DNA of 19,792 nucleotides from JALNZF01 sp049793155 (GCA_049793155.1 JBARBN010000197.1:1-19792); one strand, 5' to 3'; positions 1 through 7,635 are shown, counted from the first letter of the stretch. Program-made: numbers and translations. The notes: generated by a model from the letters alone, not told the origin.

Positions 1-257
1 GATTGCCCTGCTAACACGATAGCATGTTTCAAGTTACTCGCCCGACTTGACAATTCAGAAGCAAAACCATAAAGGGAGATAATTGAAGGTAACGACGTCA
101 GCTTTGTTGCATCAACCATGACTTTGGTAATCCCGTGATGACGGGCCTGCTGTAGAACGGATTCAAGTGATCGCTGAAGGTCTTTTTCTCCCACTTGTTG
201 GGACGAATCGATTAAAATGACACCACGTTCTATGTCAATACGTACCGTCTCTGGCAT
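1..257 (-). CDS. STAS/SpoIIAA-like small protein, 3' end outside window
   Basis: An open frame runs from ATG at 257 off the left edge, giving 85 codons with no stop. The start follows AGGAG with a 7-nt spacer. It begins MPETVRIDIERGVILID, followed by a helix rich in Gln, Arg and Leu. A VMVDATKLTSLPS stretch and the helix LYGFASELSSRA come next. This beta-strand/helix alternation, with a central VDAT strand end, resembles the small STAS/SpoIIAA-like proteins found singly in many environmental bacteria. What is seen is the fold-like pattern; the family call is inference. Such proteins are cytosolic and their partners here are unknown. It lies on the same strand as the ABC exporter but 200 bp downstream, across a dispersed repeat, so it is probably transcribed separately. 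Confidence 0.6.
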   Translation of the reverse strand, partial: MPETVRIDIERGVILIDSSQQVGEKDLQRSLESVLQQARHHGITKVMVDATKLTSLPSIISLYGFASELSSRASNLKHAIVLAGQ

Positions 258-407
258 TTCAGTGACTCCTTGCCCGAACCATGTCATTAAGCAATATGTA
301 ACAGTGTATCAAAAACCAGTCTTCTTGGAAAACAAAACGATCCAACCTGTCGATGTTGTTATAAGCACTTGTCGGCTAACATCGCTCTTTGAGGGCATAT
401 CGCCGTC

Positions 408-449
408 TCACCCCCCTCACCCAGCCTTGTCCCCACAGGGGAGAGGACT
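408..449. repeat. Dispersed CCCTCACCC...GGGGAGAGG-type repeat
   Basis: The gap 258-459 holds no gene. It contains a C-rich run followed by TCCCC-ACA-GGGGA (430-442), a 5-bp hairpin, and GAGAGGAC. This layout matches the CCCTCACCC...GGGAGAGGG intergenic repeats scattered through many environmental bacterial genomes. Only one copy is visible here, so its dispersed nature rests on recognition, not on comparison within the window. Confidence 0.5.
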
Positions 450-459
450 AAAGCGAAGA

Positions 460-1467
460 TCACTCCCATCTGAAGATGAACGATCCGATCGAGAGAAAGA
501 CCGCGGTCATGAGCGCGAGGATTGCGAGGTGCGGTGCGATGTCCGCAAGACCGGCGCCTTCAGTCATGATCGCCCGGGCACCGTCAACAAGGTGGGTAAG
601 CGGCAGGAACTGGGCGATCTTCTGTACGACCGGGTTCGTGCCTTCAAGGGAGAACCAGACGCCCGACAGCAGCATCATTGGCCAGGTGAGCAAGTTCAGG
701 ATGCCGCCGGCGAGTTCTTCGCTCTTAAGCCGCGCGGACACGAGCAGGCCGAGGGAAATCAGGCAGATCGCGCCAACGAGTGAGACAAGGAAAAGATTCA
801 CGTATGACCCGCGCATCTGAAAGTGGATGAAGGAATTACATCCCACATAGACGAGAGTGGTGATCGTCTGGATCAGGAGCAGGCGCGAGGTCATCTGCGC
901 AAGCAGGAACTCGAAGGGGTTGAGCGGCGTTGCCTTGAGCCGCTTGAGGAAGCCGTTCTTCCGGTACCGCACGATCACGTAGCCCACGCCGAAGAGGCAG
1001 CTGAACATCATATTCATGGCGAGGATCCCCGGCACCACCCAATCCACATAACGTATCTTGCGTCCCTGGACCGTCCGGCGCTGATACTCCCCCCGCGCTC
1101 CGCTCCCCAACATCCGTGCGAGGATGTAGCCGTTCGGCGCGTTCTCATTGACCCAGTATTGCCTGCCCTCACGCAGATCGATCAGCATATCGAGCTGAAA
1201 ATGCCGGACCTTGTCTATGGCCGCGTGCACATTGTCAACCGTAATGAACTGGATATATTTCGTTTTAAGAAACTCCGCATCCGATCCAGCGAGTGTCGTT
1301 GTATCGCCGATGACGCCGACCTTGAACATGGCCGGGGGGTCTCCGGAGAACACGGCGGCAAAGCCGAGCACGAGCAGGAGCGGGAACAGGATGTTCCAGC
1401 CCAGGGACGACTTGTCGCGGATGAACTCCATGTTGCGCGCATGCAGGATGGCGAAAAATCTTTTCAT
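460..1467 (-). CDS. ABC-2 type transporter permease
   Basis: This is a 335-residue inner-membrane permease of the ABC-2 (DrrB/YhhJ-like) exporter family. One membrane segment follows the N-terminal amphipathic stretch (about residues 20-41). A long hydrophilic extracytoplasmic loop comes next (about 45-160), then five more hydrophobic segments from VPGILAMNMMFSCLFG to the C-terminal IFRWE. That is the usual six-segment layout. I place the start at ATG 1467 because GAGG lies 5 nt upstream. An in-frame TTG at 1488 would add seven residues but has no ribosome site. It lies downstream of the ABC ATPase on the same strand, so the pair should form one exporter. The substrate (drug, lipid or polysaccharide) cannot be told from sequence. 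Confidence 0.85.
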   Translation of the reverse strand: MKRFFAILHARNMEFIRDKSSLGWNILFPLLLVLGFAAVFSGDPPAMFKVGVIGDTTTLAGSDAEFLKTKYIQFITVDNVHAAIDKVRHFQLDMLIDLREGRQYWVNENAPNGYILARMLGSGARGEYQRRTVQGRKIRYVDWVVPGILAMNMMFSCLFGVGYVIVRYRKNGFLKRLKATPLNPFEFLLAQMTSRLLLIQTITTLVYVGCNSFIHFQMRGSYVNLFLVSLVGAICLISLGLLVSARLKSEELAGGILNLLTWPMMLLSGVWFSLEGTNPVVQKIAQFLPLTHLVDGARAIMTEGAGLADIAPHLAILALMTAVFLSIGSFIFRWE

Positions 1468-1496
1468 AGAAACCTCAAAAAACGTCAAACCTTATT

Positions 1497-1589
1497 ACCA
1501 CGGATGGACACAGATGGACACGGATGAAATATAAAAAGAGAGAGGACTGATTCTTGAATCGAATTAAAGGATGAATCACCATCCGTGGT
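1497..1589. repeat. Dispersed repeat with terminal inverted repeats (CCACGGATGG type)
   Basis: The 131-bp gap between the exporter ATPase and permease contains ACCACGGATGG at 1497-1507 and its exact reverse complement CCATCCGTGGT at 1579-1589. The left arm continues as the direct repeat GGATGGACACAGATGGACACGGATG. This resembles the common CACGGATGAACACGGATG-type intergenic repeats of environmental bacteria. It sits inside a probable two-gene operon, so it would be transcribed and could fold as a long-looped hairpin between the two coding regions. Confidence 0.6.
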
Positions 1590-1598
1590 GAGAAATTC

Positions 1599-2483
1599 CT
1601 ATCCCCTCAAATCCTTTCCCGTGAGCGAGAGGAACAGGTCTTCCAGGCTCCAGGAGCGCATGTTCATGCGAGATAGCGAAACGCCGCGCTCCAGGAGCGT
1701 CTTGATGGTACTGTCGATATCGTGCGTTTGTATCTCGCACCACCCCGTTTGTTTCGACGTGCAGAGCCCGAGCCCGTCGAGCTTGTTTTCCACGTCCTCT
1801 TCCGGAAACTGCATCACCACATTGCCGAAGTGCTCCTTGAGCAGCAGTTCAGGAGGTCCTTGTGCGATGAGCTTGCCGCGGTCCATGATCGCGATCTCGT
1901 CGCAGAGCGCATACGCCTCGTCCATGTAGTGGGTGGTGAGGATGATCGTCTTGTTCCGGGACTTGATCAGATTGATGAGGTCCCAGAAGTTCCTTCGCGA
2001 CTGAGGGTCGAGGCCGGTCGTGGGCTCGTCGAGGAAGAGCACCTCGGGATCATTGATGATGGCAAGTGCCATCAGGAGCCGCTGACGCTGGCCGCCGGAC
2101 AGTTTGCGCGTGTCCCGGTCGAGGAACTCGTCAAGGCTGCAGAGGCGAATGACCTCCTGCAGGTCCATCGTTTTCGGATAGAGGTGCTTGAACAACCTCA
2201 GGGTCTCGCGCACAGTCAGGAATTCCTGCAGCGACGTGACCTGGAACTGGATGCCTGCTTCCTTGCGGAATGCGGCGCCTATCGGCGCGCCTTGGTACCG
2301 TGTGGTCCCGGAATCGCATTTCTGGATGCCTTCAACGATTTCTATGAGCGTGGTCTTGCCCGCTCCATTCGGTCCGAGCAGGCCGAAGCAGATTCCCTTC
2401 CTGATCGAAAGACTGACGTTATCCACGGCACGCACGCCGGGATACGTCTTGATAAGATTGTTGACTTCAATCACGGCTGCCAT
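1599..2483 (-). CDS. ABC transporter ATP-binding protein (ABC-2 exporter partner)
   Basis: This is a 294-residue ATPase. Walker A is GPNGAGKTT at residues 37-45, with Q-loop glutamines near 79-81. The signature LSGGQ is at 128-132, Walker B VLFLDE at 148-153, and the switch His of TTHYMDEA at 185. It continues into a C-terminal extension of about 100 residues, as in DrrA/CcmA-type ATPases of ABC-2 exporters. It energises the permease encoded next, at 460-1467. I chose ATG 2483 (MAAVIEVNN) because the family starts just before the first beta strand. The upstream in-frame extension to 2552 is Pro/His-rich and overlaps the promoter. No Shine-Dalgarno precedes 2483. Instead a promoter -10 box ends 7 nt upstream, so the mRNA may be leaderless. 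Confidence 0.9.
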   Translation of the reverse strand: MAAVIEVNNLIKTYPGVRAVDNVSLSIRKGICFGLLGPNGAGKTTLIEIVEGIQKCDSGTTRYQGAPIGAAFRKEAGIQFQVTSLQEFLTVRETLRLFKHLYPKTMDLQEVIRLCSLDEFLDRDTRKLSGGQRQRLLMALAIINDPEVLFLDEPTTGLDPQSRRNFWDLINLIKSRNKTIILTTHYMDEAYALCDEIAIMDRGKLIAQGPPELLLKEHFGNVVMQFPEEDVENKLDGLGLCTSKQTGWCEIQTHDIDSTIKTLLERGVSLSRMNMRSWSLEDLFLSLTGKDLRG

Positions 2484-2519
2484 ACGGTGCAAAGTACCAT
2501 GCGGTGCTCCGGCTGTCAA
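2484..2519 (-). promoter_or_regulatory. Sigma70-like promoter of the ABC exporter, leaderless geometry
   Basis: On the minus strand a perfect TTGACA (2514-2519) is followed by a 17-nt spacer and TACTTT (2491-2496). GCACCGT (7 nt) then leads to ATG 2483. The -35 box is consensus; the -10 keeps T1, A2 and T6 but is otherwise weak. With initiation about 7 nt after the -10, transcription would start at or next to the start codon. Confidence 0.6.
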
Positions 2520-2558
2520 GCAGGGATGCCGGTGCGGAGGAGTGGAAGGCATTCCGTC

Positions 2559-2593
2559 TTGAGTCGGCAGAGAGAATAGTGTAAAGTACGGTC
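2559..2593 (+). promoter_or_regulatory. Sigma70-like promoter of arfB, leaderless geometry
   Basis: TTGAGT (2559-2564), a 17-nt spacer and TAAAGT (2582-2587) are followed by only ACGGTC before ATG 2594. No Shine-Dalgarno is present. It is divergent from, and does not overlap, the exporter promoter at 2484-2519. Confidence 0.5.
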
Positions 2594-3016
2594 ATGATCA
2601 CGGTAACACGCGCCATAGCTCTTGACGAGAGCGAGATCCGGCTTCACTTTGTCCGGGCTTCAGGCCCGGGCGGACAGAACGTGAACAAGGTGTCCACGGC
2701 CGTGCAGCTCCGGTTCGATGTGGGAAACTCACCGTCCCTTCCCGGCGATGTGCGCACGCGGCTCATTCGGCTGGCAGGAAGACGCATAACCCAGGACGGC
2801 ATCCTGCTCATCGAAGCACGGCAGCACCGCACGCAGGAACGGAACCGCGAGGACGCGATCTCGCGGCTGGTCGAGATTATCCGAAAGGCGGCAGAGAGAC
2901 CGAAGCCGAGGAAAAAGACGAGGCCGACACTCGCAGCGAAAGAACGGCGGATCGAGAGCAAGAAGCAGCGGGGCAGGACCAAGCAGATGCGGAAAGCGGC
3001 TTGTCCTTCGGAGTAG
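2594..3016 (+). CDS. arfB: Alternative ribosome-rescue peptidyl-tRNA hydrolase ArfB (YaeJ)
   Basis: This 140-residue protein has the size and layout of ArfB/YaeJ. An N-terminal RF1-type catalytic domain carries the GGQ motif at residues 26-28 in VRASGPGGQNVNKVST. A long Lys/Arg-rich C-terminal tail follows (from about residue 100: KPRKKTRP, then KERRIESKKQRGRTKQ). In this family GGQ hydrolyses peptidyl-tRNA, and the basic tail enters the empty mRNA channel of a stalled ribosome. The ATG start is immediately followed by the expected ITVTRAIALDESEIRL strand and helix. There is no Shine-Dalgarno and a -10 box ends 6 nt upstream. It is divergent from the ABC exporter and followed after 80 bp by a methyltransferase-fold gene. 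Confidence 0.92.
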   Translation: MITVTRAIALDESEIRLHFVRASGPGGQNVNKVSTAVQLRFDVGNSPSLPGDVRTRLIRLAGRRITQDGILLIEARQHRTQERNREDAISRLVEIIRKAAERPKPRKKTRPTLAAKERRIESKKQRGRTKQMRKAACPSE

Positions 3017-3096
3017 CAATTGAATATTCTCAGCATTGTCGTGTTTGACTTGAACGGTGAATCTTGAAATTTGGCTTTCCCTTGTGAGGAATTTTC

Positions 3097-3798
3097 ATGG
3101 CGCAACCATGGCAGACGATAGAAAAGGTTGATACCAAAGAGGGTGTTCTCGAACTGCGCAAGCGTGGCGACCGCGACTTTATGATCCTCATCAATAACCG
3201 CGTGCTCATGAACAGCAGCGCCAACCGGTCGGAGATCGTTCTGGGCGAACTTGCCTGCAGAAAAGCAGCAGCAAACCCCCGGCCGCGGGTGCTGATCGGC
3301 GGTTTGGGCATGGGGTTTACGCTCAAGGCTGCACTTGATTCATTGCCTTTCGCGGCGCGGGTAGTCATTGCGGAGTTGAACCCCGTGGTGGTCACCTGGT
3401 GCAGCGGTCCTCTTGCAGAGATAACGAAGCACGCTGTGGGAGACCCGAGGGTGACAATCACGATCGAAAATGTATCGACGGTGATAGCGAGGGCCGCCAA
3501 GCCCGGCGCAGAACAATTTGATGCCATCATCATCGATCTCTACGAAGGCCCCGGTGCATCACGTGACGCTTTGTTCGACCCGTTCTATGGGAGCAACGCT
3601 CTCAAGACAACGGCTGCTGCCTTGTCTCCGGGCGGGGTTTTCGCTGTTTGGGGAGAGAGTCCTGACGAGCCGTTCGAGAAACGTTTGGCGGCCGCGGGAT
3701 TCATTGTGGATCGAGAGAGACCGGGAAGGGGCGGGTTACGGCACGTGGTGTATGTGGCGCAGAAGTCAGTACCAAGTGTCAGGCAAACTCACCACTAG
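3097..3798 (+). CDS. Spermidine synthase-like, SAM-dependent methyltransferase-fold protein
   Basis: This is a 233-residue Rossmann-fold protein of the spermidine synthase-like group. The nucleoside-binding glycine loop VLIGGLGMG lies at residues 65-73, the acidic end of strand 2 is in VVIAELNP (E93), and FDAIIIDLYEGP (141-152) follows strand 4. ALSPGGVFAVWGES provides the later strand. It is shorter than a full spermidine synthase, and the usual N-terminal beta-barrel is reduced to about 60 residues. The gate region reads DLYEGP rather than the DSSDP type, so true aminopropyltransferase activity is doubtful. GAGGAA lies 5 nt before the ATG. It converges with the gene at 3840-4097. The exact substrate is unknown. 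Confidence 0.75.
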   Translation: MAQPWQTIEKVDTKEGVLELRKRGDRDFMILINNRVLMNSSANRSEIVLGELACRKAAANPRPRVLIGGLGMGFTLKAALDSLPFAARVVIAELNPVVVTWCSGPLAEITKHAVGDPRVTITIENVSTVIARAAKPGAEQFDAIIIDLYEGPGASRDALFDPFYGSNALKTTAAALSPGGVFAVWGESPDEPFEKRLAAAGFIVDRERPGRGGLRHVVYVAQKSVPSVRQTHH

Positions 3799-3839
3799 AG
3801 GACTTTAGGAGGACGACAAATTTGCAGCGTATGATCTGC

Positions 3840-4097
3840 TTAATTTCCTGCTGCGGATGCCTTCGTGATGATCGGGGCACAGCGCGCGCCGATCTCATGG
3901 GCTTTTCCCTCGTCGATGAAGAGAGACACTAATTTCTGAACCTTCTCGCATGTCTGGGCAACGGTCAGTTTTCCCGCGGAGCAATCTTCAAGGATCGCGT
4001 CGACCCTGCGGAGAAACAACTCGCTCGCGCTCTTGCCGAGCACCGCGTAGATCTCGCTCTTCAGGTTATCCGCCATTTCTTTTGACACTGGACTCAT
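3840..4097 (-). CDS. Small cytosolic protein of unknown function
   Basis: This is an 85-residue protein that I do not recognise. It has no signal peptide or membrane segment and looks mostly helical. It has three cysteines (39, 50, 73) in CSAGKLTVAQTCEKVQKL and ARCAPII contexts. The start ATG overlaps the stop of the upstream membrane gene as ATGA (4094-4097), so the two are almost certainly translated together. The pair shares one promoter at 4446-4473. A regulatory or accessory partner of the membrane protein is a reasonable guess, but no motif supports a specific role. Confidence 0.65.
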   Translation of the reverse strand: MSPVSKEMADNLKSEIYAVLGKSASELFLRRVDAILEDCSAGKLTVAQTCEKVQKLVSLFIDEGKAHEIGARCAPIITKASAAGN

Positions 4098-4390
4098 AGG
4101 CCGATATCCTCTATTATTTTAAAGAACAATTTGATCACGATAAGGACAAAGATCGCGCCGGCGAGAAAAATAACCCCGACGAGGGCATCTTTGAAGTCGG
4201 GAGGCAGAAGGCGAAAGAAGGGCGTGGAAAGATATCCTACTGAGAACATTACGATGAGACCTGATAAAAAATTCCACGTTGACCTGACCTTGCCGCCCGG
4301 AACCCTGTGTCTGAGGACAAACGCCTTATACAGGGCATAGAGCATAACGCCAATTGATGACAAACTGAGAATCAAAAAGAGTGTCTCCAT
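4094..4390 (-). CDS. Small membrane protein with three predicted segments, unknown function
   Basis: This is a 98-residue inner-membrane protein. Hydrophobic segments cover about residues 3-24 (LFLILSLSSIGVMLYALY), 40-60 (WNFLSGLIVMFSVGYL) and 70-92 (ALVGVIFLAGAIFVLIVIKLFF). A basic loop, VLRHRVPGGKVR, lies between the first two. I choose ATG 4390 because GGGAGG lies 9 nt upstream. The reading frame stays open to 4501, but that extension overlaps a strong promoter (TTGACA...TAGAAT). Its stop overlaps the start of the next small gene. I do not recognise the family. Confidence 0.7.
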   Translation of the reverse strand: METLFLILSLSSIGVMLYALYKAFVLRHRVPGGKVRSTWNFLSGLIVMFSVGYLSTPFFRLLPPDFKDALVGVIFLAGAIFVLIVIKLFFKIIEDIGL

Positions 4391-4445
4391 GTAAGGCAGC
4401 CTCCCAAAGAAAAGAATAGACAAAAAAATCGCGCATAGTGTGGCA

Positions 4446-4473
4446 ATTCTATATGAAAATACTGTTTTGTCAA
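4446..4473 (-). promoter_or_regulatory. Sigma70 promoter of the small membrane/cytosolic gene pair
   Basis: On the minus strand TTGACA (4468-4473), a 16-nt spacer and TAGAAT (4446-4451) give 11 of 12 consensus positions. The predicted start, near 4439, leaves a leader of about 50 nt carrying GGGAGG ahead of ATG 4390. This supports the shorter start for that gene. Confidence 0.65.
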
Positions 4474-4560
4474 TAAATATTTGGAATTCGCATGGACACA
4501 CTCAAATGGATGGCACCGGTTCTCGACATGCTATCGCCTGCATCATTCCCTTGATTTCGG

Positions 4561-4589
4561 TTGCAATTCAACAAGTCACGGAGTAAAGT
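4561..4589 (+). promoter_or_regulatory. Candidate promoter of uup
   Basis: TTGCAA (4561-4566), a 17-nt spacer and TAAAGT (4584-4589) match 4/6 in each box. The predicted start, near 4596, gives a leader of about 30 nt before ATG 4627. It is divergent from the promoter at 4446-4473. Confidence 0.4.
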
Positions 4590-4626
4590 GTGCGGGCGCA
4601 ACAGTCAACAAAAAGCGGGGTATTGC

Positions 4627-6525
4627 ATGGCATTCGTAAGTCTCCAGGACGTCAAGGTCAGTTTCGGCGGGCCGTTGCTGATCGAAGGGGCCGATCTTTC
4701 GATCGACCGCGGAGAGCGGGTCTGTCTGGTCGGACGGAACGGTACGGGCAAATCCACGATCTTGAAGCTCATTGCCGGGGACTTGACGCCCGATGGCGGC
4801 AAGGTCGTGTTCCAGCAGGGAGTGAAGATCACGCTCCTGACGCAGGAGGTGCCTCAGTCCCTTTTTGGCAGCGTGTTCGATGTGGTATCGAGCGCCTTTG
4901 GAGAGCAGGGGAAACTGCTTGCCGCATATCATCACGTGAGTGCCAAACTGGCACACGATCACAGCGAAAAATTGATGGCGGAGCTCGAGGATGTGCAGCA
5001 TAGGTTCGAATCGGCCGGTGGGTGGCAAATGCAGCAGCGCGTCGAGACCATCCTCACGCGGCTTAAGCTTCCCGAGGATGCCGAGTTCTCGGAGCTTTCG
5101 GGCGGCCTCAAACGGCGGGTTCTGCTCGCAAAGGCCCTGGCCGGTGCGCCGGACCTTCTGCTGCTCGACGAGCCCACCAACCACCTGGATATTGATGCCA
5201 TTGCGTGGCTTGAAGAGTTCTTGCTCTCCTTCGGCGGGGCTTTGCTCTTCGTGACCCATGACCGCATGCTGCTCCAGAAGCTCGCAACAAGAATAGTCGA
5301 TCTTGACCGCGGCAGGCTTACCAGCTGGCCCGGCAATTACCAGGCCTATCTTGAGCTGAAACAGGCGGCGCTCGACGGAGAGGCAGTAGAGAATGCGAAG
5401 TTCGACAAAAAGCTGGCCGCGGAAGAGGTCTGGATCCGGCAGGGCGTGAAGGCGCGCAGGACGCGCAATGAAGGCCGCGTGCGGGCTCTCAAGGAACTGC
5501 GCAGGACCAGGAGCGAGAGGCGTGAGGTGATCGGTGCGGCACGCATGCAAATGCAGGAGGCGGAGCGCACAGGCAAGCTGGTGATCGAGGCGACCGGGGT
5601 CACCCACGACTTCAACGGCACGGTCGTCATCCGCGATCTGTCCACGACCATCATCCGGGGAGACAAGATCGGCATCATCGGGCCGAACGGCTCGGGCAAA
5701 ACCACGCTGCTCAAGATACTTCTGGGGGATCTGAAGCCCCGCTCGGGCAGCGTGAAACACGGTACGAATATCGAAGTGGCATACCTTGACCAGCACCGCG
5801 AACAACTCGATGATGCAAAGACCGTGCAGGACAATGTTGCGAATGGCAGCGACCACGTGACCATCAACGGCATTCGGAGGCATGTCATCGGTTACCTGCA
5901 GGATTTCCTGTTCGAGCCCGCCCGTGCACGCAGCCCCGTGAAGGTCCTGTCAGGCGGTGAGCGGAACCGGTTGCTGCTTGCAAAGCTCTTTACCCGGCCC
6001 TCGAACGTGCTGGTGCTCGATGAGCCCACGAACGATCTGGATATCGAGACCCTCGACCTGCTTGAAGAGCTTTTAATGGACTATCCCGGCACCGTGCTGC
6101 TCGTGAGCCACGACCGTGCGTTCATCAACGATGTCGTTACCAGCTCGCTTGTGTTCGAGGGCGACGGCAGGGTGAATGAATACGTCGGTGGATATGACGA
6201 CTGGCTGCGTCAAAGGGAGCGGAAAAGTGAAAGACCCGAAGCGCCGACCAGGACTGAGGAACAAAAGGTCGTGTCCGGTCCTCAAAAAGAGAAGCCGCGC
6301 AAGCTGAGCTTTAAAGAACAAAAAGAGCTTGAGACCCTGCCGCAACGCATTGAAGAGCTCGATGCCGAGCAGAAGCGGATCATCATGACAATGGCTGACC
6401 CGGTCTTTTACCGCGAGAGCGGCGACAAGGTGGCCGACACAAAGGCACGGCTTGAAGCGGTGGAAAAAGAACTGGCTGAGGTGTATAGGCGGTGGAATGA
6501 GCTCGAGGCGCATTTTTCACGATAA
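4627..6525 (+). CDS. uup: ABC-F family ATPase Uup
   Basis: This is a 632-residue soluble protein with two tandem ATPase domains and no membrane part, typical of ABC-F ribosome-associated factors. Domain 1 has Walker A GRNGTGKST (36-44), signature LSGGLKRR and Walker B LLLLDEPTNHLD. Domain 2 has Walker A GPNGSGKTT (about 355-363), signature LSGGERNR and Walker B VLVLDEPTNDLD. A charged linker joins them. The C-terminal about 80 residues, after a Lys/Glu-rich tether, begin LSFKEQKELETLPQRIEELD and form the coiled-coil domain that marks the Uup branch. Uup-type proteins act on 70S ribosomes and influence transposon excision. The start at 4627 fits the first strand; a TTG 66 nt upstream lies on the promoter. 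The next gene follows after 20 bp. Confidence 0.93.
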   Translation: MAFVSLQDVKVSFGGPLLIEGADLSIDRGERVCLVGRNGTGKSTILKLIAGDLTPDGGKVVFQQGVKITLLTQEVPQSLFGSVFDVVSSAFGEQGKLLAAYHHVSAKLAHDHSEKLMAELEDVQHRFESAGGWQMQQRVETILTRLKLPEDAEFSELSGGLKRRVLLAKALAGAPDLLLLDEPTNHLDIDAIAWLEEFLLSFGGALLFVTHDRMLLQKLATRIVDLDRGRLTSWPGNYQAYLELKQAALDGEAVENAKFDKKLAAEEVWIRQGVKARRTRNEGRVRALKELRRTRSERREVIGAARMQMQEAERTGKLVIEATGVTHDFNGTVVIRDLSTTIIRGDKIGIIGPNGSGKTTLLKILLGDLKPRSGSVKHGTNIEVAYLDQHREQLDDAKTVQDNVANGSDHVTINGIRRHVIGYLQDFLFEPARARSPVKVLSGGERNRLLLAKLFTRPSNVLVLDEPTNDLDIETLDLLEELLMDYPGTVLLVSHDRAFINDVVTSSLVFEGDGRVNEYVGGYDDWLRQRERKSERPEAPTRTEEQKVVSGPQKEKPRKLSFKEQKELETLPQRIEELDAEQKRIIMTMADPVFYRESGDKVADTKARLEAVEKELAEVYRRWNELEAHFSR

Positions 6526-6545
6526 AGCCCGAACCTGAAGGTGCG

Positions 6546-7373
6546 ATGTCAATGTCCAGGATCAAAACTCCTCTGCAAGTATATAAGCTTCTGCCGCAAT
6601 CTAATTGCGGTGATTGCGGTGTCTTGACTTGCATGGCTTTTGCGGCCTCAGTCATAAAACTGGAAAAACGTCTTGCGGATTGCCCTTTCCTGGACAGGGC
6701 CACCCTTGCCCTCTATGATGGACAAGTAGAACGGCAGGTCAATATTGAGAGCATACAGGAAGACGCACTGAAAGACCTGCAAAAAAAGGTTTCAATGATC
6801 GAGCTTTCTTCGCGAGCGGACCGCCTGGGAGCCCGAAGCAACGGCGAAACAATGGTAGTGAAGTGTCTCGGCAAGGACTTTGAAATTGATGCTCGGGGAG
6901 TGGTGATGTCTCAGTGCCATACCCACGCCTGGTTCTCGATACCGCTGCTTAATTACCTTCTTTTCAGCAACGGAGAAGAGAGTACCGGAAGATGGGTGCC
7001 GTTCAGGGAGCTTGAAAACGGCAGTACCTGGAGCCGTCTTTTTGAACGAAGATGCGAACTACCGCTGAAACATATTGCCGATAGCCATGGAGAGCTTTTC
7101 GAAGACCTGATAAGCATGTTCAGCGGTGTGTCGTCTTTCAATAGTTTTTCCTCTGATATCTCTGTGGTTTTATATCCTCTTCCCAAAGTGCCGATCCTTA
7201 TCTGCTACTGGAAGGCCGAGGACGATCTTGAATCCAGACTTCACCTGTTCTTCGACGATTCGGCTGAAAAGAACCTTCCCATCGAATCGCTTTTTACTCT
7301 GGGAACAGGACTTGTCCGCATGCTTGAAAAAATAATGCATAAGCATAGTCTGGGCAAAATCGAATTGGAGTGA
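6546..7373 (+). CDS. Protein with 4Fe-4S cluster motif and DUF3786-like region
   Basis: This is a 275-residue cytosolic protein. The N-terminus carries four cysteines spaced C-x2-C-x4-C-x16-C (21, 24, 29, 46) in NCGDCGVLTCMAFA...ADCP. That is the cluster motif of the FeS domain (PF04060 type) also found in the corrinoid Fe-S protein large subunit and RnfB. The rest matches what I recall of DUF3786 proteins, with the central QCHTHAWFSIPLLNYLL and later VPILICYWKAEDD stretches. Such proteins are common in anaerobes; their reaction is not established. GAAGG lies 4 nt before ATG 6546 and 10 nt before a second in-frame ATG at 6552, so either may be used. It starts 20 bp after uup and is probably co-transcribed with it. 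Confidence 0.75.
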   Translation: MSMSRIKTPLQVYKLLPQSNCGDCGVLTCMAFAASVIKLEKRLADCPFLDRATLALYDGQVERQVNIESIQEDALKDLQKKVSMIELSSRADRLGARSNGETMVVKCLGKDFEIDARGVVMSQCHTHAWFSIPLLNYLLFSNGEESTGRWVPFRELENGSTWSRLFERRCELPLKHIADSHGELFEDLISMFSGVSSFNSFSSDISVVLYPLPKVPILICYWKAEDDLESRLHLFFDDSAEKNLPIESLFTLGTGLVRMLEKIMHKHSLGKIELE

Positions 7374-7458
7374 CTTTGAGTCGCAATGCGCGCATGCACC
7401 TGTGTCCCGGCCAAATGGTCACCAAAAAACCCGGCTGCCACATACCGGAAAGCATTGA

Positions 7459-7487
7459 TTGACGTTTTACCAGACTTTTGCTACACT
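7459..7487 (+). promoter_or_regulatory. Candidate promoter of the cytochrome cassette
   Basis: TTGACG (7459-7464), a 17-nt spacer and TACACT (7482-7487) form a plausible sigma70 promoter, with a leader of about 140 nt to ATG 7636. A perfect TATAAT at 7587-7592 lies closer to the gene but has no recognisable -35. It could be an activator-dependent second promoter. The rest of the 262-bp gap 7374-7635 shows no gene. Confidence 0.45.
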
Positions 7488-7635
7488 ATTGTTGGTAGGA
7501 TGGTGCGCACCGGGCATAAGAAATCAGTTTATTAGCGTGAGCATCCCTAATGAAAGCTTCCGATTCGTCATCGTGTGTTAATACCTTATAATCGATACGA
7601 CTCAATGCAATTACTGTCTTAAGGAGGAGCTACCC

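Noticed and set aside
1722..2579. Plus-strand open frame antisense to the ABC ATPase
   Set aside because: All ATPase motifs lie on the minus strand in order. The plus frame is a shadow and has no start signal.
4576..5883. Long minus-strand open frame antisense to uup
   Set aside because: It mirrors the codon pattern of uup, has no family-like sequence, and uup on the plus strand shows all ABC-F motifs.
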